A stretch of 64,000 bases of DNA from Sporomusa termitida (GCF_007641255.1 NZ_CP036259.1:3036001-3100000); one strand, 5' to 3'. Positions 26,871 to 36,315 are shown, numbered from the stretch's first letter. Numbers and translations: made by a program. Notes: generated by a model from the sequence alone, not told the origin.

Positions 26871-27199
26871 CTAATTCACCGCCCGGCCCTGTATAATGCT
26901 TTTTGTTTCGCCTGCAAAAACAGCAAGAAAATACAAGCATAGGATCATTGTTTCAGCTAGAATACAACGTATACTCCTAATTATAGCAAAACAAAATTGT
27001 TTTTTGGTACAATTCTCATCAGCATCTGCCGTTTAGCGTTTGTTTTATGGAAAAAACCCTGTAGTGGAAACACAAAACACTAGACTCGATAAATCTGTAA
27101 AGAGAAAGCAACATGCAGACCATATATTGTCTTATACCACCCTTGTAGGCCTTCATTCCCTGCGTGATAAAGCAATGCGGGGCGATATCAGGGTTTGCG
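26871..27199. other. gap with a possible decayed coding stretch
   Basis: Nothing certain is seen in these 329 bases. A plus-strand frame from about 27043 to 27170 reads LDKSVKRKQHADHIL and later HSLRDKAMRGDIRV, which looks protein-like but has no ribosome site and no family I recognise. A palindrome AAAACAAAATTGTTTT lies at about 26988-27003. Confidence 0.3.
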
Positions 27200-27616
27200 C
27201 TATTTCTTCAACATGGTGGCCTTGCCGTCAACCACAAGGGTTCCGTCCTGGTTGGTCACTGTGGTTCTGAGGATGACGCGCTGCTTTGCCGCCATCTTTT
27301 CAATGACTTCCACAGTGGCGGTGACGGTATCGCCGATTTTTACCGGCGCTTTGAAAGCCAGTTCCTGCCCCACATAGATTGAATTGGCGCCAGGCAGCGC
27401 GGTGCCGATAACCGCCGAGATAAACCCGGCCGCCAGCATCCCGTGGGCGATGCGCTCCTGGAACATAGTGGTTTTGGCATATTCGGCATCAATATGGATA
27501 GGATTGAAGTCGCCGGTCACGCCGGCGAACGTATAAATGTCGTATTCTGTTACTGTTTTGGCCATACTGGCTTTATCGCCGATTTTAAGATCGGTGAATT
27601 TAATATCCTGAATCAC
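27200..27616 (-). CDS. MaoC family (R)-specific enoyl-CoA hydratase
   Basis: A 138-residue single hot-dog domain protein. The hydratase-2 catalytic pair Asp/His lies in TGDFNPIHID, and RIAHGMLAAGF follows. It adds water to (or removes it from) a 2-enoyl-CoA to give an (R)-3-hydroxyacyl-CoA. The GTG start follows AGAGGTG. It is the last gene of the seven-gene operon, 41 bases after the acyl-CoA dehydrogenase that would make its substrate. Confidence 0.88.
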   Translation of the reverse strand: MIQDIKFTDLKIGDKASMAKTVTEYDIYTFAGVTGDFNPIHIDAEYAKTTMFQERIAHGMLAAGFISAVIGTALPGANSIYVGQELAFKAPVKIGDTVTATVEVIEKMAAKQRVILRTTVTNQDGTLVVDGKATMLKK

Positions 27617-27656
27617 GGCTCACACCTCTATTGATTTTTGATTTTCCTGACTGCCG

Positions 27657-28796
27657 TTACCGTAACAAAGCGCTGGCAATAACAATGCGCTGCACCTGAT
27701 TGGTCCCTTCATAGATCTGAGTAATTTTAGCGTTGCGCAGCAGCCGTTCCACCGGATATTCGCGCGAATAGCCGTAGCCGCCGAAAATCTGCACGGCATC
27801 GGTAGTGACAGCCATTGCCACATCAGACGCATACATTTTGGCCATAGCCGCTTCCTTGGCAAAAGGCCGGCCCTGATCTTTCAGGAAAGCGGCGCGGTAA
27901 ACCAGATAGCGGGCGGCCTCCACCTTGGTGGCCATATCGGCCAGCATAAAGGCGACAGCCTGATTGGCGGCGATCGGCTTGCCAAACTGGGTCCTTTCTT
28001 TAGCGTATTTGACCGCATGGTCAAAAGCGGCCTGAGCAATGCCCAAAGCCTGCGCGGCCACGCCGATCCGGCCGCCGTCCAGGGTGCTCATGGCAATTTT
28101 AAAGCCCTCGCCCTCTTGGCCCAGCCTGTTTGCTTGGGGGACTTTCACATCCTGGAATATGAGTTCCATGGTGATCGAACCGCGGATTCCCAGTTTGTGC
28201 TCTTTTTTGCCGAACGTAAAGCCGGGCATGCCCTTTTCCAGCAGGAAAGCCGTTATCCCTTTTACCCCTTTGGCCCTGTCGGTCATGGCGAAAATTACAT
28301 AGGTCTCGGCTTCACCGCCGTTGGTGATAAAGATTTTACTGCCATTTAGCAGGTAATGGTCGCCGTTATCGACAGCCACGGTCTGCTGGGCGGCGGCGTC
28401 GGTGCCGGCATTGGGCTCGGTCAGGCCGAAAGCGCCCAGGGTTTTTCCCGCCACCAGCGGTATGAGGTATTTTTGCTTCTGCGCCTCGGTGCCATAGGCC
28501 AGGATAGGCCACTGGCATAAAGAGACCGAAGTCGCCAGGGTTATGCCGACACTGTCGTCAAAACGGGACAGTTCCTCGACGGCCACAATATAGCTCAGGT
28601 AATCGCCGTCAGCGCCGCCGTACTGCTCCGGAAAACACAGGCCCGTCAGGCCCAGATCCCCCATGGCGTCATACAAGCCGCGGGCAAACTCTTCATTTTC
28701 ATCCCGTGCCGCTGCCCCGGGCGCCACCTCTTTCTCGCCAAACTCGCGCACCATTTTTTGCAGCATTTGTTGCTCTTCGGTAAGTTCAAAATGCAC
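27657..28796 (-). CDS. acyl-CoA dehydrogenase
   Basis: A 379-residue flavin-dependent acyl-CoA dehydrogenase of the short-chain type. FGLTEPNAGTDA and the FITNGG strand bind FAD and substrate, and the catalytic base is the glutamate of TQIYEGTNQVQR. It oxidises a saturated acyl-CoA to a 2-enoyl-CoA. The GTG start follows a GGGGGG ribosome site, 35 bases after iorB. No electron-transfer flavoprotein genes are adjacent. In this operon the acyl-CoA is expected to come from IorAB. Confidence 0.92.
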   Translation of the reverse strand: MHFELTEEQQMLQKMVREFGEKEVAPGAAARDENEEFARGLYDAMGDLGLTGLCFPEQYGGADGDYLSYIVAVEELSRFDDSVGITLATSVSLCQWPILAYGTEAQKQKYLIPLVAGKTLGAFGLTEPNAGTDAAAQQTVAVDNGDHYLLNGSKIFITNGGEAETYVIFAMTDRAKGVKGITAFLLEKGMPGFTFGKKEHKLGIRGSITMELIFQDVKVPQANRLGQEGEGFKIAMSTLDGGRIGVAAQALGIAQAAFDHAVKYAKERTQFGKPIAANQAVAFMLADMATKVEAARYLVYRAAFLKDQGRPFAKEAAMAKMYASDVAMAVTTDAVQIFGGYGYSREYPVERLLRNAKITQIYEGTNQVQRIVIASALLR

Positions 28797-28830
28797 GCTT
28801 TATCCCCCCTGTAATTTTTTCAGTGTGCCA

Positions 28831-29421
28831 TCAGGTCTGGATCAGGGTGCGCCCGCACTGGAACGCCCTGGTGTCGGCCTCATGAAAGCTGGCATTTACC
28901 ATGGTGAGCAATTTATTGAGTACTGCCGTGGCCGGCAGGATAGCGGTAAGGGCGGTAAAAGCCCCCAGCATGATTACATTGGTCAGTAATACGTCGCCAA
29001 TGGCTTTGGCCTGTTGCGTGGCATTCAGGAAATAGCCGGCAAGGCCCTTGGCCTGTATGGCAGCCACCATAGCCGCCTGGGAGGGATATTCGTCAACCAG
29101 GAGGTTGGCCAGGATAGTCGGCACCGGCGCTGTGTTGATGATGTATCTGCCCGCCGGGTTTAGCATGCTTATATAGCGCAGTGCTTCCAGCGGTTCAAAA
29201 CCAAGCAGCACATCGGCCTGGCCCTGGGGGACAAGGGGCGAATAGATTTCGCCGTCGGCGATCCGCACATGGGACAGTACCGAACCGCCCCGCTGCGCCG
29301 CGCCTTTGGTTTCGGTGTTGACCACGTTATAACCGGCGTCCATTGCACATTTGGCGATAACCTGCGATGCCAGTATATTTCCCTGGCCGCCGACGCCGGC
29401 AATTACTAAATCAAATTTCAC
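28831..29421 (-). CDS. iorB: indolepyruvate-type ferredoxin oxidoreductase beta subunit
   Basis: A 196-residue gamma-type domain opening VKFDLVIAGVGGQGNILASQ, with ETKGAAQRGGSVLSH. The start is the GTG at 29421, which overlaps the iorA stop (GTGA) and follows AGGGGGGC. It forms the CoA-side subunit of the enzyme that oxidises aryl or branched 2-oxoacids to acyl-CoA and CO2 with ferredoxin as acceptor. Confidence 0.92.
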   Translation of the reverse strand: MKFDLVIAGVGGQGNILASQVIAKCAMDAGYNVVNTETKGAAQRGGSVLSHVRIADGEIYSPLVPQGQADVLLGFEPLEALRYISMLNPAGRYIINTAPVPTILANLLVDEYPSQAAMVAAIQAKGLAGYFLNATQQAKAIGDVLLTNVIMLGAFTALTAILPATAVLNKLLTMVNASFHEADTRAFQCGRTLIQT

Positions 29422-31235
29422 TTGAGCGCCCCCCTTTTGCATACAGCTGCACATACGCCGCAGCCGTTGCAGCTGCTGGTGTCGATTACCGCCTTTTCCC
29501 CGGCAATGGTAATAGCCGGGCAGCCGAAGGTACGGACACAAAGGCTGCAGCCGTTGCAGACGTCATTGTCAACCTGTACCTGGTGCGGGGTATAGGAGAT
29601 TTTCCCTTCCCGCCCGAATTTCAGGTAACACAGGGCTTCGGCCACAACCACCTTTACCCCCGGCTGGGCGGTTGCCTCGGTAAGCACCCTGACGGTTTCT
29701 GCCACCTGATAAGGGTTGCAGCGGTAAACCCTGGCCCCCATGGCCGCGGCCACCACGCCCGGGTCCATCGGCGCCAGGCCGGCCCGGGTCAGATTGTTGG
29801 TGCTGCCCGGATGCGGCTGGAAGCCGGTCATAGCCGTGGTCGAGTTATAGCCGATCACAACGGTAACCTCAGCGCAGTTAAAAATGGCGCTGGCCAAACC
29901 CGTCAGGCCATTATGGAAGAAGGTCGAGTCGCCAATCAGCGCATAGGTTGGTTTGTCAAAACCGGCTGCTTTAATACCGTAAGCCATGGGAATGGAGGAC
30001 CCCATACAGTAGATGGTGGTTTGCAGCTTCATCGGTTCAAAAGTCCCGGCATCGTGACAGCCGATATCACCGGTCACCACGCCGCCGTTTTTCCGGGTAA
30101 CCTCCTTAAGGGCAATCAGCAGGCCGCGATGGCTGCAGCCCACGCACTGCGTCCGGGTCCGGGCCGGAATATACTGCGCGGCCTGCAGCGGATAAGCCTG
30201 GCCGGCCAGCGCGGCGTTGACGGCGGTAAGAATGAGATTGGCGGAGAGTTCGCCTTCTTTGGGCAGGAAGGTATCGCGGCCAAGTATCGCCAGACTGACT
30301 TTGTTTTCAAAGCACAGTTCTTTGATCAGGGTTTCCACAACCGGCTCAATTTCTTCAAAAATGACCACCTTGGTGCGGCCTTGGACGAATTCCAGGATTT
30401 TTTTCTCAGGCAGCGGCAGCGTGGAGAGCTTGAGGATGGGCAGCTTTTGGCCCAGTATCTGCTCCGCTTCCTTAAGGAACGCGTAACCGATGCCGCAGCC
30501 GATAAAGCCGACCTCGCCGTCAGCGGGCTCCGCCCAGTTAAACGGGGACTCTGCCATGAGCGCCTTAAGCTCGGTTTGCTTTTCGTTCAGCCAGCGATGA
30601 CGCATTTTGGGCCGCAATTCGCCGCCAAGTTCTTTCTCGACCACAGCGGACATGACAAAGCGGCTGCGGTCGGGAATATATTCAGGCTGCCGGCCGGCAA
30701 ATTCCACTTCGCCGCTGTAGGTCACCATGGCGCCGGCATGATTAATGCGCATAACCGGCCGCAGCGCGAACAATACCTCGGTTCTTTCCGACAGCGCATA
30801 GGCCGCCTTGGTCATTTCATAGGCTTCCTGCACACTGGCCGGGTCAAATACCGGCAAATGCCCGTAGGTATGGATGAGTACCCGGGTATCTTCCTCACAC
30901 TGCGATGAAAGTCCGCCCGGATCGTCAGCCGAAATCAGCACCATACCGGCTTTAATGCCGGTAAAATTGATGTGCATTAAAAAGTCGGCCGCCGCGTTCG
31001 TGCCATTGTGCTTCATGACCGCCAGCGACCGCTGGTTGGTCAGCGAGCCGGCCGCCGCCACCTCAAAGGCGTGCTTTTCGTTTGTCGACCATTCTGCATA
31101 TACGCCGGCAAAACCGGCACAGTGATCGACAATTTCCGTTGCCGGCGTGCCGGGATAGCCGGCTACTACCTTCACGCCGGCTTCCACCGCGCCCCGGGCA
31201 ATGGCCTCATTGCCCAGCATAAACTGTTTTTGCAT
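29418..31235 (-). CDS. iorA: indolepyruvate-type ferredoxin oxidoreductase alpha subunit
   Basis: A 605-residue fusion of the pyrimidine-binding domain (VEAGVKVVAGYPGTPATE), domain II, the TPP domain (GDSTFFHNGLTGLASA) and a C-terminal double ferredoxin domain with CNGCSLCVRTFGCP and CNGCGVCAAVCKRG. The first cluster motif has an unusual spacing (CVRTFGC), which is normal for IorA. The enzyme decarboxylates 2-oxoacids such as indolepyruvate or phenylpyruvate; here, behind a sugar-acid-type dehydratase, an aliphatic 2-oxoacid is as likely. GAGGAGG precedes the ATG. Confidence 0.93.
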   Translation of the reverse strand: MQKQFMLGNEAIARGAVEAGVKVVAGYPGTPATEIVDHCAGFAGVYAEWSTNEKHAFEVAAAGSLTNQRSLAVMKHNGTNAAADFLMHINFTGIKAGMVLISADDPGGLSSQCEEDTRVLIHTYGHLPVFDPASVQEAYEMTKAAYALSERTEVLFALRPVMRINHAGAMVTYSGEVEFAGRQPEYIPDRSRFVMSAVVEKELGGELRPKMRHRWLNEKQTELKALMAESPFNWAEPADGEVGFIGCGIGYAFLKEAEQILGQKLPILKLSTLPLPEKKILEFVQGRTKVVIFEEIEPVVETLIKELCFENKVSLAILGRDTFLPKEGELSANLILTAVNAALAGQAYPLQAAQYIPARTRTQCVGCSHRGLLIALKEVTRKNGGVVTGDIGCHDAGTFEPMKLQTTIYCMGSSIPMAYGIKAAGFDKPTYALIGDSTFFHNGLTGLASAIFNCAEVTVVIGYNSTTAMTGFQPHPGSTNNLTRAGLAPMDPGVVAAAMGARVYRCNPYQVAETVRVLTEATAQPGVKVVVAEALCYLKFGREGKISYTPHQVQVDNDVCNGCSLCVRTFGCPAITIAGEKAVIDTSSCNGCGVCAAVCKRGALK

Positions 31236-31273
31236 TTCTTTGCCTCCTCATCAGGTTTTACAGGCACCCACGG

Positions 31274-32992
31274 TTACTTCATATAGGCTCCGGCCATGGC
31301 GGAAACGGCTCTTTCGGTATACTTTTTCAGTACGCCTTTTCTGGCCTTGCGGACGGGAGGCCGCCATTTTTCCTGGCGCTGCGCTAAGATGGCGTTTACT
31401 TCCCCGGGGGTTTTTCTTGCACCGGCGATGCCTACGATACTAAGCCTGCGGGCCGGTATGTCAATTTCAATCAGATCATCGTCCTCAATAAGGGCAATGG
31501 GTCCGCCCTCGACGGCTTCCGGCGAGACATGGCCCACGCAGGGTCCCCGGCTGGCCCCGGAAAAGCGGCCGTCGGTTACCAGCGCCACCGTACCGTTTAA
31601 GGTTTCGTCAAATACAATCGCGTCCGTGGTCATGAACATTTCCGGCATGCCTGAGCCCTTAGGCCCTTCATAGCGGATGATCACGACATGCCCCGGCCTG
31701 ATGGCGCCGGTAATAATCGCCTGCTGGGCGTCCTCCTCGCTGTTGAAGACGGCTGCCGGGCCGACATGCCGCTGCATGGCCGGGACAACGGCCGAATACT
31801 TGATAACCGCGCCCTCCGGCGCAATATTCCCTTTCAGCACGGCAATCGAACCGTATTGCTTGGCTTTAGCCGCCGGCCGGATAATCTCTGCCGCCGGCAC
31901 GTTATAGCTTTTGAGGTAATTCAGGCCCCGTTCAAAAAAGCCTTCCTGCTGCAGCTGTTCCAGGTTTTCCCCCAGCGTCCTGCCGGTTGCCGTCATAACA
32001 TCAAGGTCCAGATAATCTCTGATCTGCCATTGAATCATCGGAATACCGCCGGCAAACCAGAACAATTCGGTAACATACCTGCCGCTGGGCTGGATGTTGG
32101 TTAAATAAGGGATCTCGCGGCTGTATTTATCAAATATCGCCGGATCAATCTGCAGCCCCAGCTCATGGGCGACAGCCGGCAGGTGGAGCAGGGCATTGGT
32201 GCTGCCGCCGATGGCTGCATGCACTTTAATGGCATTTTCAAACGCCGCTTGTGTCAGTATTTTGGCGGCAGTTATCCCCTGCTGCGCCAGATAGAGCACC
32301 TGGCGGCCGGCACGCCGGGCGTTGCGCCGGATCTCGGCAAAGGTCGCGGGCATTAAGGCGCTGCCCGGCAAGGCCAACCCCAGCGCTTCCGACATGCACT
32401 GCATGGTGCTGGCCGTGCCCATAAACTGACAGGCGCCACAGGACGGACAGCCGGTAAGCTTATAGTTGCGCAGCTCAGAATGGGTGACTTGCCCTTTTTT
32501 TGCTTTGGCGGACAAGGGTCCGGCCAGGCCGGAGGTCCCCATGTCCGGCCCCACCCGCATGGAACCGCCGGGAATATGAATTGTGGGGATGTCCATGCGG
32601 GCGGCGGCCATCAGATGCGCCGGCCCTGATTTGTCACAGCTTGAAATCAGTATCATGCCGTCCCAGGGAATAACCGAGGCGTGTATTTCCACCATATCGG
32701 CGATGGCTTCCCGGGACGCCAGAATATAATTCATGCCGTCATGCCCCTGGCCCCAGCCGTCGCAAATATCGGTCACATGGTGTTTTGCCGGCCGGCCGCC
32801 ATTCTCATAGACGCCGACTGCGGCTTCGTCGCTAAGGACATCCAGGTGAAAACTGCCGGGATGGCTTTCGCCGAAAACATCGTCAATCAAAATATGCGGC
32901 TTATCCGTATCGTCCTCCGACCAGTTCATCCCCAGCCGCAGCGCATCTACCTGCGCCCACAGCCTGCGGGCACCCTGACATTTTTGCTGCAT
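31274..32992 (-). CDS. IlvD/EDD family dehydratase (YjhG/YagF-like)
   Basis: A 572-residue dehydratase of the IlvD/EDD family. Iron-sulfur cysteines lie in VTDICDGWGQGHDGMNY, SSCDKSGPAH and CPSCGACQFMGTASTM, and the catalytic loop is GRFSGASRGPCVGH. The sequence features look closer to sugar-acid dehydratases of the YjhG/YagF branch than to IlvD of amino-acid synthesis, and clearly differ from the IlvD-like protein at 9375-11048. It should convert a polyhydroxy acid to a 2-oxo-3-deoxy acid. It lies between the aldolase gene (24 bases upstream) and iorA (39 bases downstream). Confidence 0.88.
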   Translation of the reverse strand: MQQKCQGARRLWAQVDALRLGMNWSEDDTDKPHILIDDVFGESHPGSFHLDVLSDEAAVGVYENGGRPAKHHVTDICDGWGQGHDGMNYILASREAIADMVEIHASVIPWDGMILISSCDKSGPAHLMAAARMDIPTIHIPGGSMRVGPDMGTSGLAGPLSAKAKKGQVTHSELRNYKLTGCPSCGACQFMGTASTMQCMSEALGLALPGSALMPATFAEIRRNARRAGRQVLYLAQQGITAAKILTQAAFENAIKVHAAIGGSTNALLHLPAVAHELGLQIDPAIFDKYSREIPYLTNIQPSGRYVTELFWFAGGIPMIQWQIRDYLDLDVMTATGRTLGENLEQLQQEGFFERGLNYLKSYNVPAAEIIRPAAKAKQYGSIAVLKGNIAPEGAVIKYSAVVPAMQRHVGPAAVFNSEEDAQQAIITGAIRPGHVVIIRYEGPKGSGMPEMFMTTDAIVFDETLNGTVALVTDGRFSGASRGPCVGHVSPEAVEGGPIALIEDDDLIEIDIPARRLSIVGIAGARKTPGEVNAILAQRQEKWRPPVRKARKGVLKKYTERAVSAMAGAYMK

Positions 32993-33015
32993 GGTTCTTC
33001 CTCCTTTACGTCTGT

Positions 33016-33783
33016 CTATACTTTCTCTTCCTTAAATGCCCTGGCCGCTTTGCTGAAGGCCCGGTACAGCAGGCCGACATCGGCGGCGAACGATAGATAC
33101 TGAATACCCCACCGTTTCCATTGTATAGCCGTTTCGACATCATCGACAAAGAAGCCGATGGCAATGCCGGCCGCACTTGCCAGCTTCATATTTTTCTGCA
33201 TTGCGGCCACCAGGTCCGGATGATCCACCTGCCCGGGTATACCTAAGGAAGCGGATAAGTCATAGGGGCCGATAAACAATACGTCAATGCCCTTAACCGT
33301 GAGAATGTCGGTCAGATTGTCGATGCCTTCCTGGCCTTCCACTTGTAGAATTACAGCGGTTTCTTCATTGGCGCCGCCGAAATAGGCAAATTTGTCTTTA
33401 GCGGAGTAACCGGCGGCCCGCACATACCGGTTGCAGCCGCGGGTCCCCGCCGGTGAGAATTTGGCGGCCCGCACAGCGGCTGCCGCTTCTTTTTTGCTGC
33501 CAATTTGCGGAACCTGCACACCTTCAGCGCCAATATCCAATGCCTTGGCGATAAGCTCCGGCTGATTGCCGTAAACCCTGACCACCGGGCACACACCGGC
33601 CAGCTTGGCAGCCCGCACCATATCAACGGCCCGGTCCGAGGATAGCTCGCCATGCTCGGTATCAATAATCGCAAAATCGAAGCCGGCTAAACCAGCCACT
33701 TCCAATACAGCCGGATGACACAGGTTTACAAACGGTCCGAAAACCTGCTCGCCCTGTTTCAGCCTTTCTTTTAATAGCGCCAT
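33016..33783 (-). CDS. HpcH/HpaI family class II aldolase
   Basis: A 255-residue barrel of the HpcH/HpaI family. The metal and pyruvate binding residues lie in FAIIDTEHGELS, VPQIGSKKEA and LQVEGQEG, with IGPYDLSASLG as the C-terminal signature. These enzymes split 4-hydroxy-2-oxoacids (for example 2-keto-3-deoxy sugar acids) to pyruvate plus an aldehyde. Directly before a sugar-acid-type dehydratase gene, that reaction fits well. Family assignment is secure; substrate is inferred. Confidence 0.9.
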   Translation of the reverse strand: MALLKERLKQGEQVFGPFVNLCHPAVLEVAGLAGFDFAIIDTEHGELSSDRAVDMVRAAKLAGVCPVVRVYGNQPELIAKALDIGAEGVQVPQIGSKKEAAAAVRAAKFSPAGTRGCNRYVRAAGYSAKDKFAYFGGANEETAVILQVEGQEGIDNLTDILTVKGIDVLFIGPYDLSASLGIPGQVDHPDLVAAMQKNMKLASAAGIAIGFFVDDVETAIQWKRWGIQYLSFAADVGLLYRAFSKAARAFKEEKV

Positions 33784-33820
33784 GATTACCCTCTCCCTTT
33801 ATCTGCAGCTTGCGTTCCGC

Positions 33821-35128
33821 TCACCAGAGCAGGTTGCCGCCGCCGTCAAATTGCATTGCCGCCGGGTCACCGCCGATTTTGACAGCCGAATTAGCCCCGG
33901 CTGCCGCCAGCAAGGCTTCGGAAATATAGATCTCACCCAGATGCAGCGTGTCTTTAATTCTTACCATTCTTACTTTTGTCAGGTCCCGGGCATTACAGGT
34001 CTTGATGGCCGCCAGCACGGCTTCCTTATCGGTTTCCATAATAAGAGGAATCCGGGCGGGAATGGCAATGGTCGATGTCAGACAATTGGCATAGGTGCTT
34101 GCAAAATCAATTTTGTTAAACAGCTTGCGGGTCGTGAAGTCGGCGGTACCCATACCATTGGCATTGCCGTGAGTCTGCGGTGTTAAGTCCAGCACCACCA
34201 GCTTGGCAACCTCAGGTCCGCCGCTGGCGTAGGGCGTGGAATACCGGCCGGTAATATTCGGATCCATACCGTCCCCGGATATTTCCTTGCCAATCCGGTC
34301 GACAATCAGCACATCAATCTGGTCAAACAAGATCCGGGGCATGCCGGCCTTGGCTTCCTGCAGCAGCTGCTGATCCACGGCAATGATCGCCTCCGCCGGC
34401 ACGGCTACCAGTTTGGCTACCTTGTCATAGGCATTCTCCACTGTCGCAATACCAAACAATACCGGGGTTTTCTCGATCTTAATTTTTGCCATCGCGACAA
34501 CATGCTCGGCCATATGTTTAAAGCTGTAGGCATGACAAGAGTCAGCGCCTTTTTGCTTTCCCAAACCAATGGTAAGCATTTTGGCCAGACCGCTCTCGCA
34601 GGGTCCGCGATAAGCGGTGTGAGGCTTGACCCGGTTAATGACCACAATGCCGTCGGCCTCGTACGCCTGTTTGTCGATTAAGACAGCAAGCCCGTTGGCC
34701 AGTTTGCCCACCTCGACCACCTCCATGGAGGATATAATCGGACAGCCGACAACAGCTTCTGTTACCCCCAGTTCAGCCAGCACCTGCCTTTGCCCCGCGG
34801 CCGTCGCGCCGCCGTGACTGCCCATAGCGGGAACTACAAAGGGCTTCCCACCCCGTTTTTTAATTTCCTCAACCGCCGCCCGGGTTATCGCTGCAATCTC
34901 GGCAACGCCCCGGCTGCCAACGGCAATCGCAATCCGCCTGCCCGGCAAAACACGGTCGCCCACACCCGGTTTGAGAAACTCGGCCTGCAAAGTCCCGACT
35001 ACATCGTTTAATTCAGGCGCAACAAAGGTTTGACAGACTTTAACCATTCTTGGCATAGGTATATCCGCTAAAAGCTCCTGAATAATGCCTATTTTCGCCA
35101 CCTCCCTAATCAGCAAATTACTTTTCAT
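33821..35128 (-). CDS. LarA-like protein (lactate racemase domain, DUF2088)
   Basis: A 435-residue member of the nickel-pincer lactate racemase family. Conserved pieces are AVGSRG, VPAMGSHGGAT and VVINRVKPHTAYRG, the last holding the lysine and histidine that in LarA hold the pincer cofactor. Relatives epimerise various 2-hydroxy acids. It is the first gene of the operon. The ATG at 35128 has no clear ribosome site; a strong AGGGAGGT lies inside the frame about 25 bases further on, so the real start may be downstream (for instance at M25, MPRMVKVC). The shared operator lies 21 bases before the ATG. No LarB, LarC or LarE genes are visible in the window. Confidence 0.82.
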   Translation of the reverse strand: MKSNLLIREVAKIGIIQELLADIPMPRMVKVCQTFVAPELNDVVGTLQAEFLKPGVGDRVLPGRRIAIAVGSRGVAEIAAITRAAVEEIKKRGGKPFVVPAMGSHGGATAAGQRQVLAELGVTEAVVGCPIISSMEVVEVGKLANGLAVLIDKQAYEADGIVVINRVKPHTAYRGPCESGLAKMLTIGLGKQKGADSCHAYSFKHMAEHVVAMAKIKIEKTPVLFGIATVENAYDKVAKLVAVPAEAIIAVDQQLLQEAKAGMPRILFDQIDVLIVDRIGKEISGDGMDPNITGRYSTPYASGGPEVAKLVVLDLTPQTHGNANGMGTADFTTRKLFNKIDFASTYANCLTSTIAIPARIPLIMETDKEAVLAAIKTCNARDLTKVRMVRIKDTLHLGEIYISEALLAAAGANSAVKIGGDPAAMQFDGGGNLLW

Positions 35129-35148
35129 TTCTTTTTTGTTCTTATTTT

Positions 35149-35173
35149 TGAACTATGTTCAATATAAAGAACA
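35149..35173 (-). promoter_or_regulatory. regulon operator, site 1 (larA-like operon)
   Basis: The minus strand reads TGTTCT-TTATATT-GAAC-ATA-GTTCA. It contains the perfect 13-base palindrome TGAACTATGTTCA and a third GAAC/GTTC half-site. The same composite motif lies before the dapA-like (40555) and glcD-like (42349) genes. Confidence 0.75.
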
Positions 35174-35300
35174 AATTTTCACCTGCCTGTTAACACTTAA
35201 AATAGGTTTACGTAGTGAACCGGAAGCATCGGCTTGCCTGCTTTTTCAAATATCCCAATCACAAACCTATGTAAATCAGGCCGGCTTTGGTTCTTGCTTA
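35174..35300. other. intergenic stretch between two operator palindromes
   Basis: Non-coding DNA between the IclR gene end and the larA-like operon. It contains two copies of CATAGGTTTGT/ACGTAAACCTA-like sequence (about 35203-35215 and 35265-35275, inverted: AGGTTTACGTAGTG and CAAACCTATGTAAA). Confidence 0.35.
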
Positions 35301-35313
35301 TGAACATAGTTCA
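35301..35313. promoter_or_regulatory. second operator palindrome
   Basis: TGAACATAGTTCA, the same 13-base palindrome as in site 1, 140 bases further from the larA-like gene. Two equal sites in one control region could support DNA looping. Confidence 0.65.
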
Positions 35314-35409
35314 GTAAAATAAAAACCAAATATAATGAATGATGTACTACATTTCTTACAGTTCTCCTGCCACTTCCAAAGATATTTTATCGATTTTTTG
35401 AAATTATCA

Positions 35410-36183
35410 CTATACTTTGCCCAAACGCATGGATATATTGACTCCGGCCGCTTTAACTTTCCTGATCAGTTCCTGTAACAGGTCATCGGTCAAGCGCATT
35501 GCCGACACAGTGGCACTTATGGCCGCAATCATTTTATGGGTTTTATCATATATCGGCGCCGCTACACAAACCCCGCCGGGAATAATCTCCTGATTGTCAA
35601 TTGCATACCCTTGCTCAGCGACCACTTTCAATTCTTCGGCTATCGCCGGATAAGAAACTATGGTTTTTTCCGTATACCGTTCCAGTTCAACGTTGGCCAG
35701 CCTGGCTGCCAATTCTTCCTCGCTTAATGACGACAGCAATACCTTCCCGACCCCGGTTGTGTGGGCAGGAATTCTAAAACCAATATTGGAAACGGCACTA
35801 AGATCTTTTGTCCCCTGGCATTTGGCAATGTAAACGGCATAACGCCCTTCCAAAATAGCCGCATGGGCTGTTTCTCCCCCCAGTGTGTCGCTGAGAATCT
35901 TAATTCCCTGCCATATTTCCTGGGAAACATTTGTGTTATTTATGCAGGCGGCACTTACCTGAATCAGTTTGAGTCCGGGATAATACACCCTTGTATCACT
36001 GTCGATCTGCAGATATTCACGGTTCAGCAGGTCCTGCAGCAAATAGGAAAGTGAGCTCTTGGGAATATCCATATAATCCAATATGGCGCTAAAAGTAGGC
36101 GGTTTGGGATTCTTCACAACAAATTCAATTATGTCCAGGGCCCGCGACGCCGATTTGACAATTGCCGGTTTGTTTTTGTTCAT
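35410..36183 (-). CDS. IclR family transcriptional regulator
   Basis: A 257-residue IclR-type regulator: an N-terminal winged helix-turn-helix (TFSAILDYMDIPKSSLSYLL) and an effector-binding GAF-like domain (ARLANVELERYTEKT, AAPIYDKTHKMIAAISA). It lies between the larA-like operon and the uxaA-type genes, just where the shared operator palindromes occur, and is the best candidate for the protein that binds them. GTGGAGG precedes the ATG. Confidence 0.92.
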   Translation of the reverse strand: MNKNKPAIVKSASRALDIIEFVVKNPKPPTFSAILDYMDIPKSSLSYLLQDLLNREYLQIDSDTRVYYPGLKLIQVSAACINNTNVSQEIWQGIKILSDTLGGETAHAAILEGRYAVYIAKCQGTKDLSAVSNIGFRIPAHTTGVGKVLLSSLSEEELAARLANVELERYTEKTIVSYPAIAEELKVVAEQGYAIDNQEIIPGGVCVAAPIYDKTHKMIAAISATVSAMRLTDDLLQELIRKVKAAGVNISMRLGKV

Positions 36184-36285
36184 AAATCCTCCACTCTCGC
36201 TTGGGGTTGTTTTTACAATTTAAAAACACGCCCATAGTAACACGCAAACATAATTCCGCTGCGCTTGCGTGCTGCATATAAGCTG

Positions 36286-36315
36286 ATTTTACAGGAAAGC
36301 TTCTTTTCCTGTCAA
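36286..36315 (-). promoter_or_regulatory. promoter of the IclR gene with internal dyad
   Basis: On the minus strand TTGACA (36315-36310), 18 bases, TAAAAT (36291-36286). The spacer contains AGGAAA-N6-TTTCCT, a dyad unlike the TGAAC operator, so this promoter may be under separate control. Confidence 0.6.

Noticed and set aside
29367..30908. 513-codon plus-strand frame
   Set aside because: It is the complement of iorA, rich in His, Gly and Arg as expected of a shadow in GC-rich DNA.
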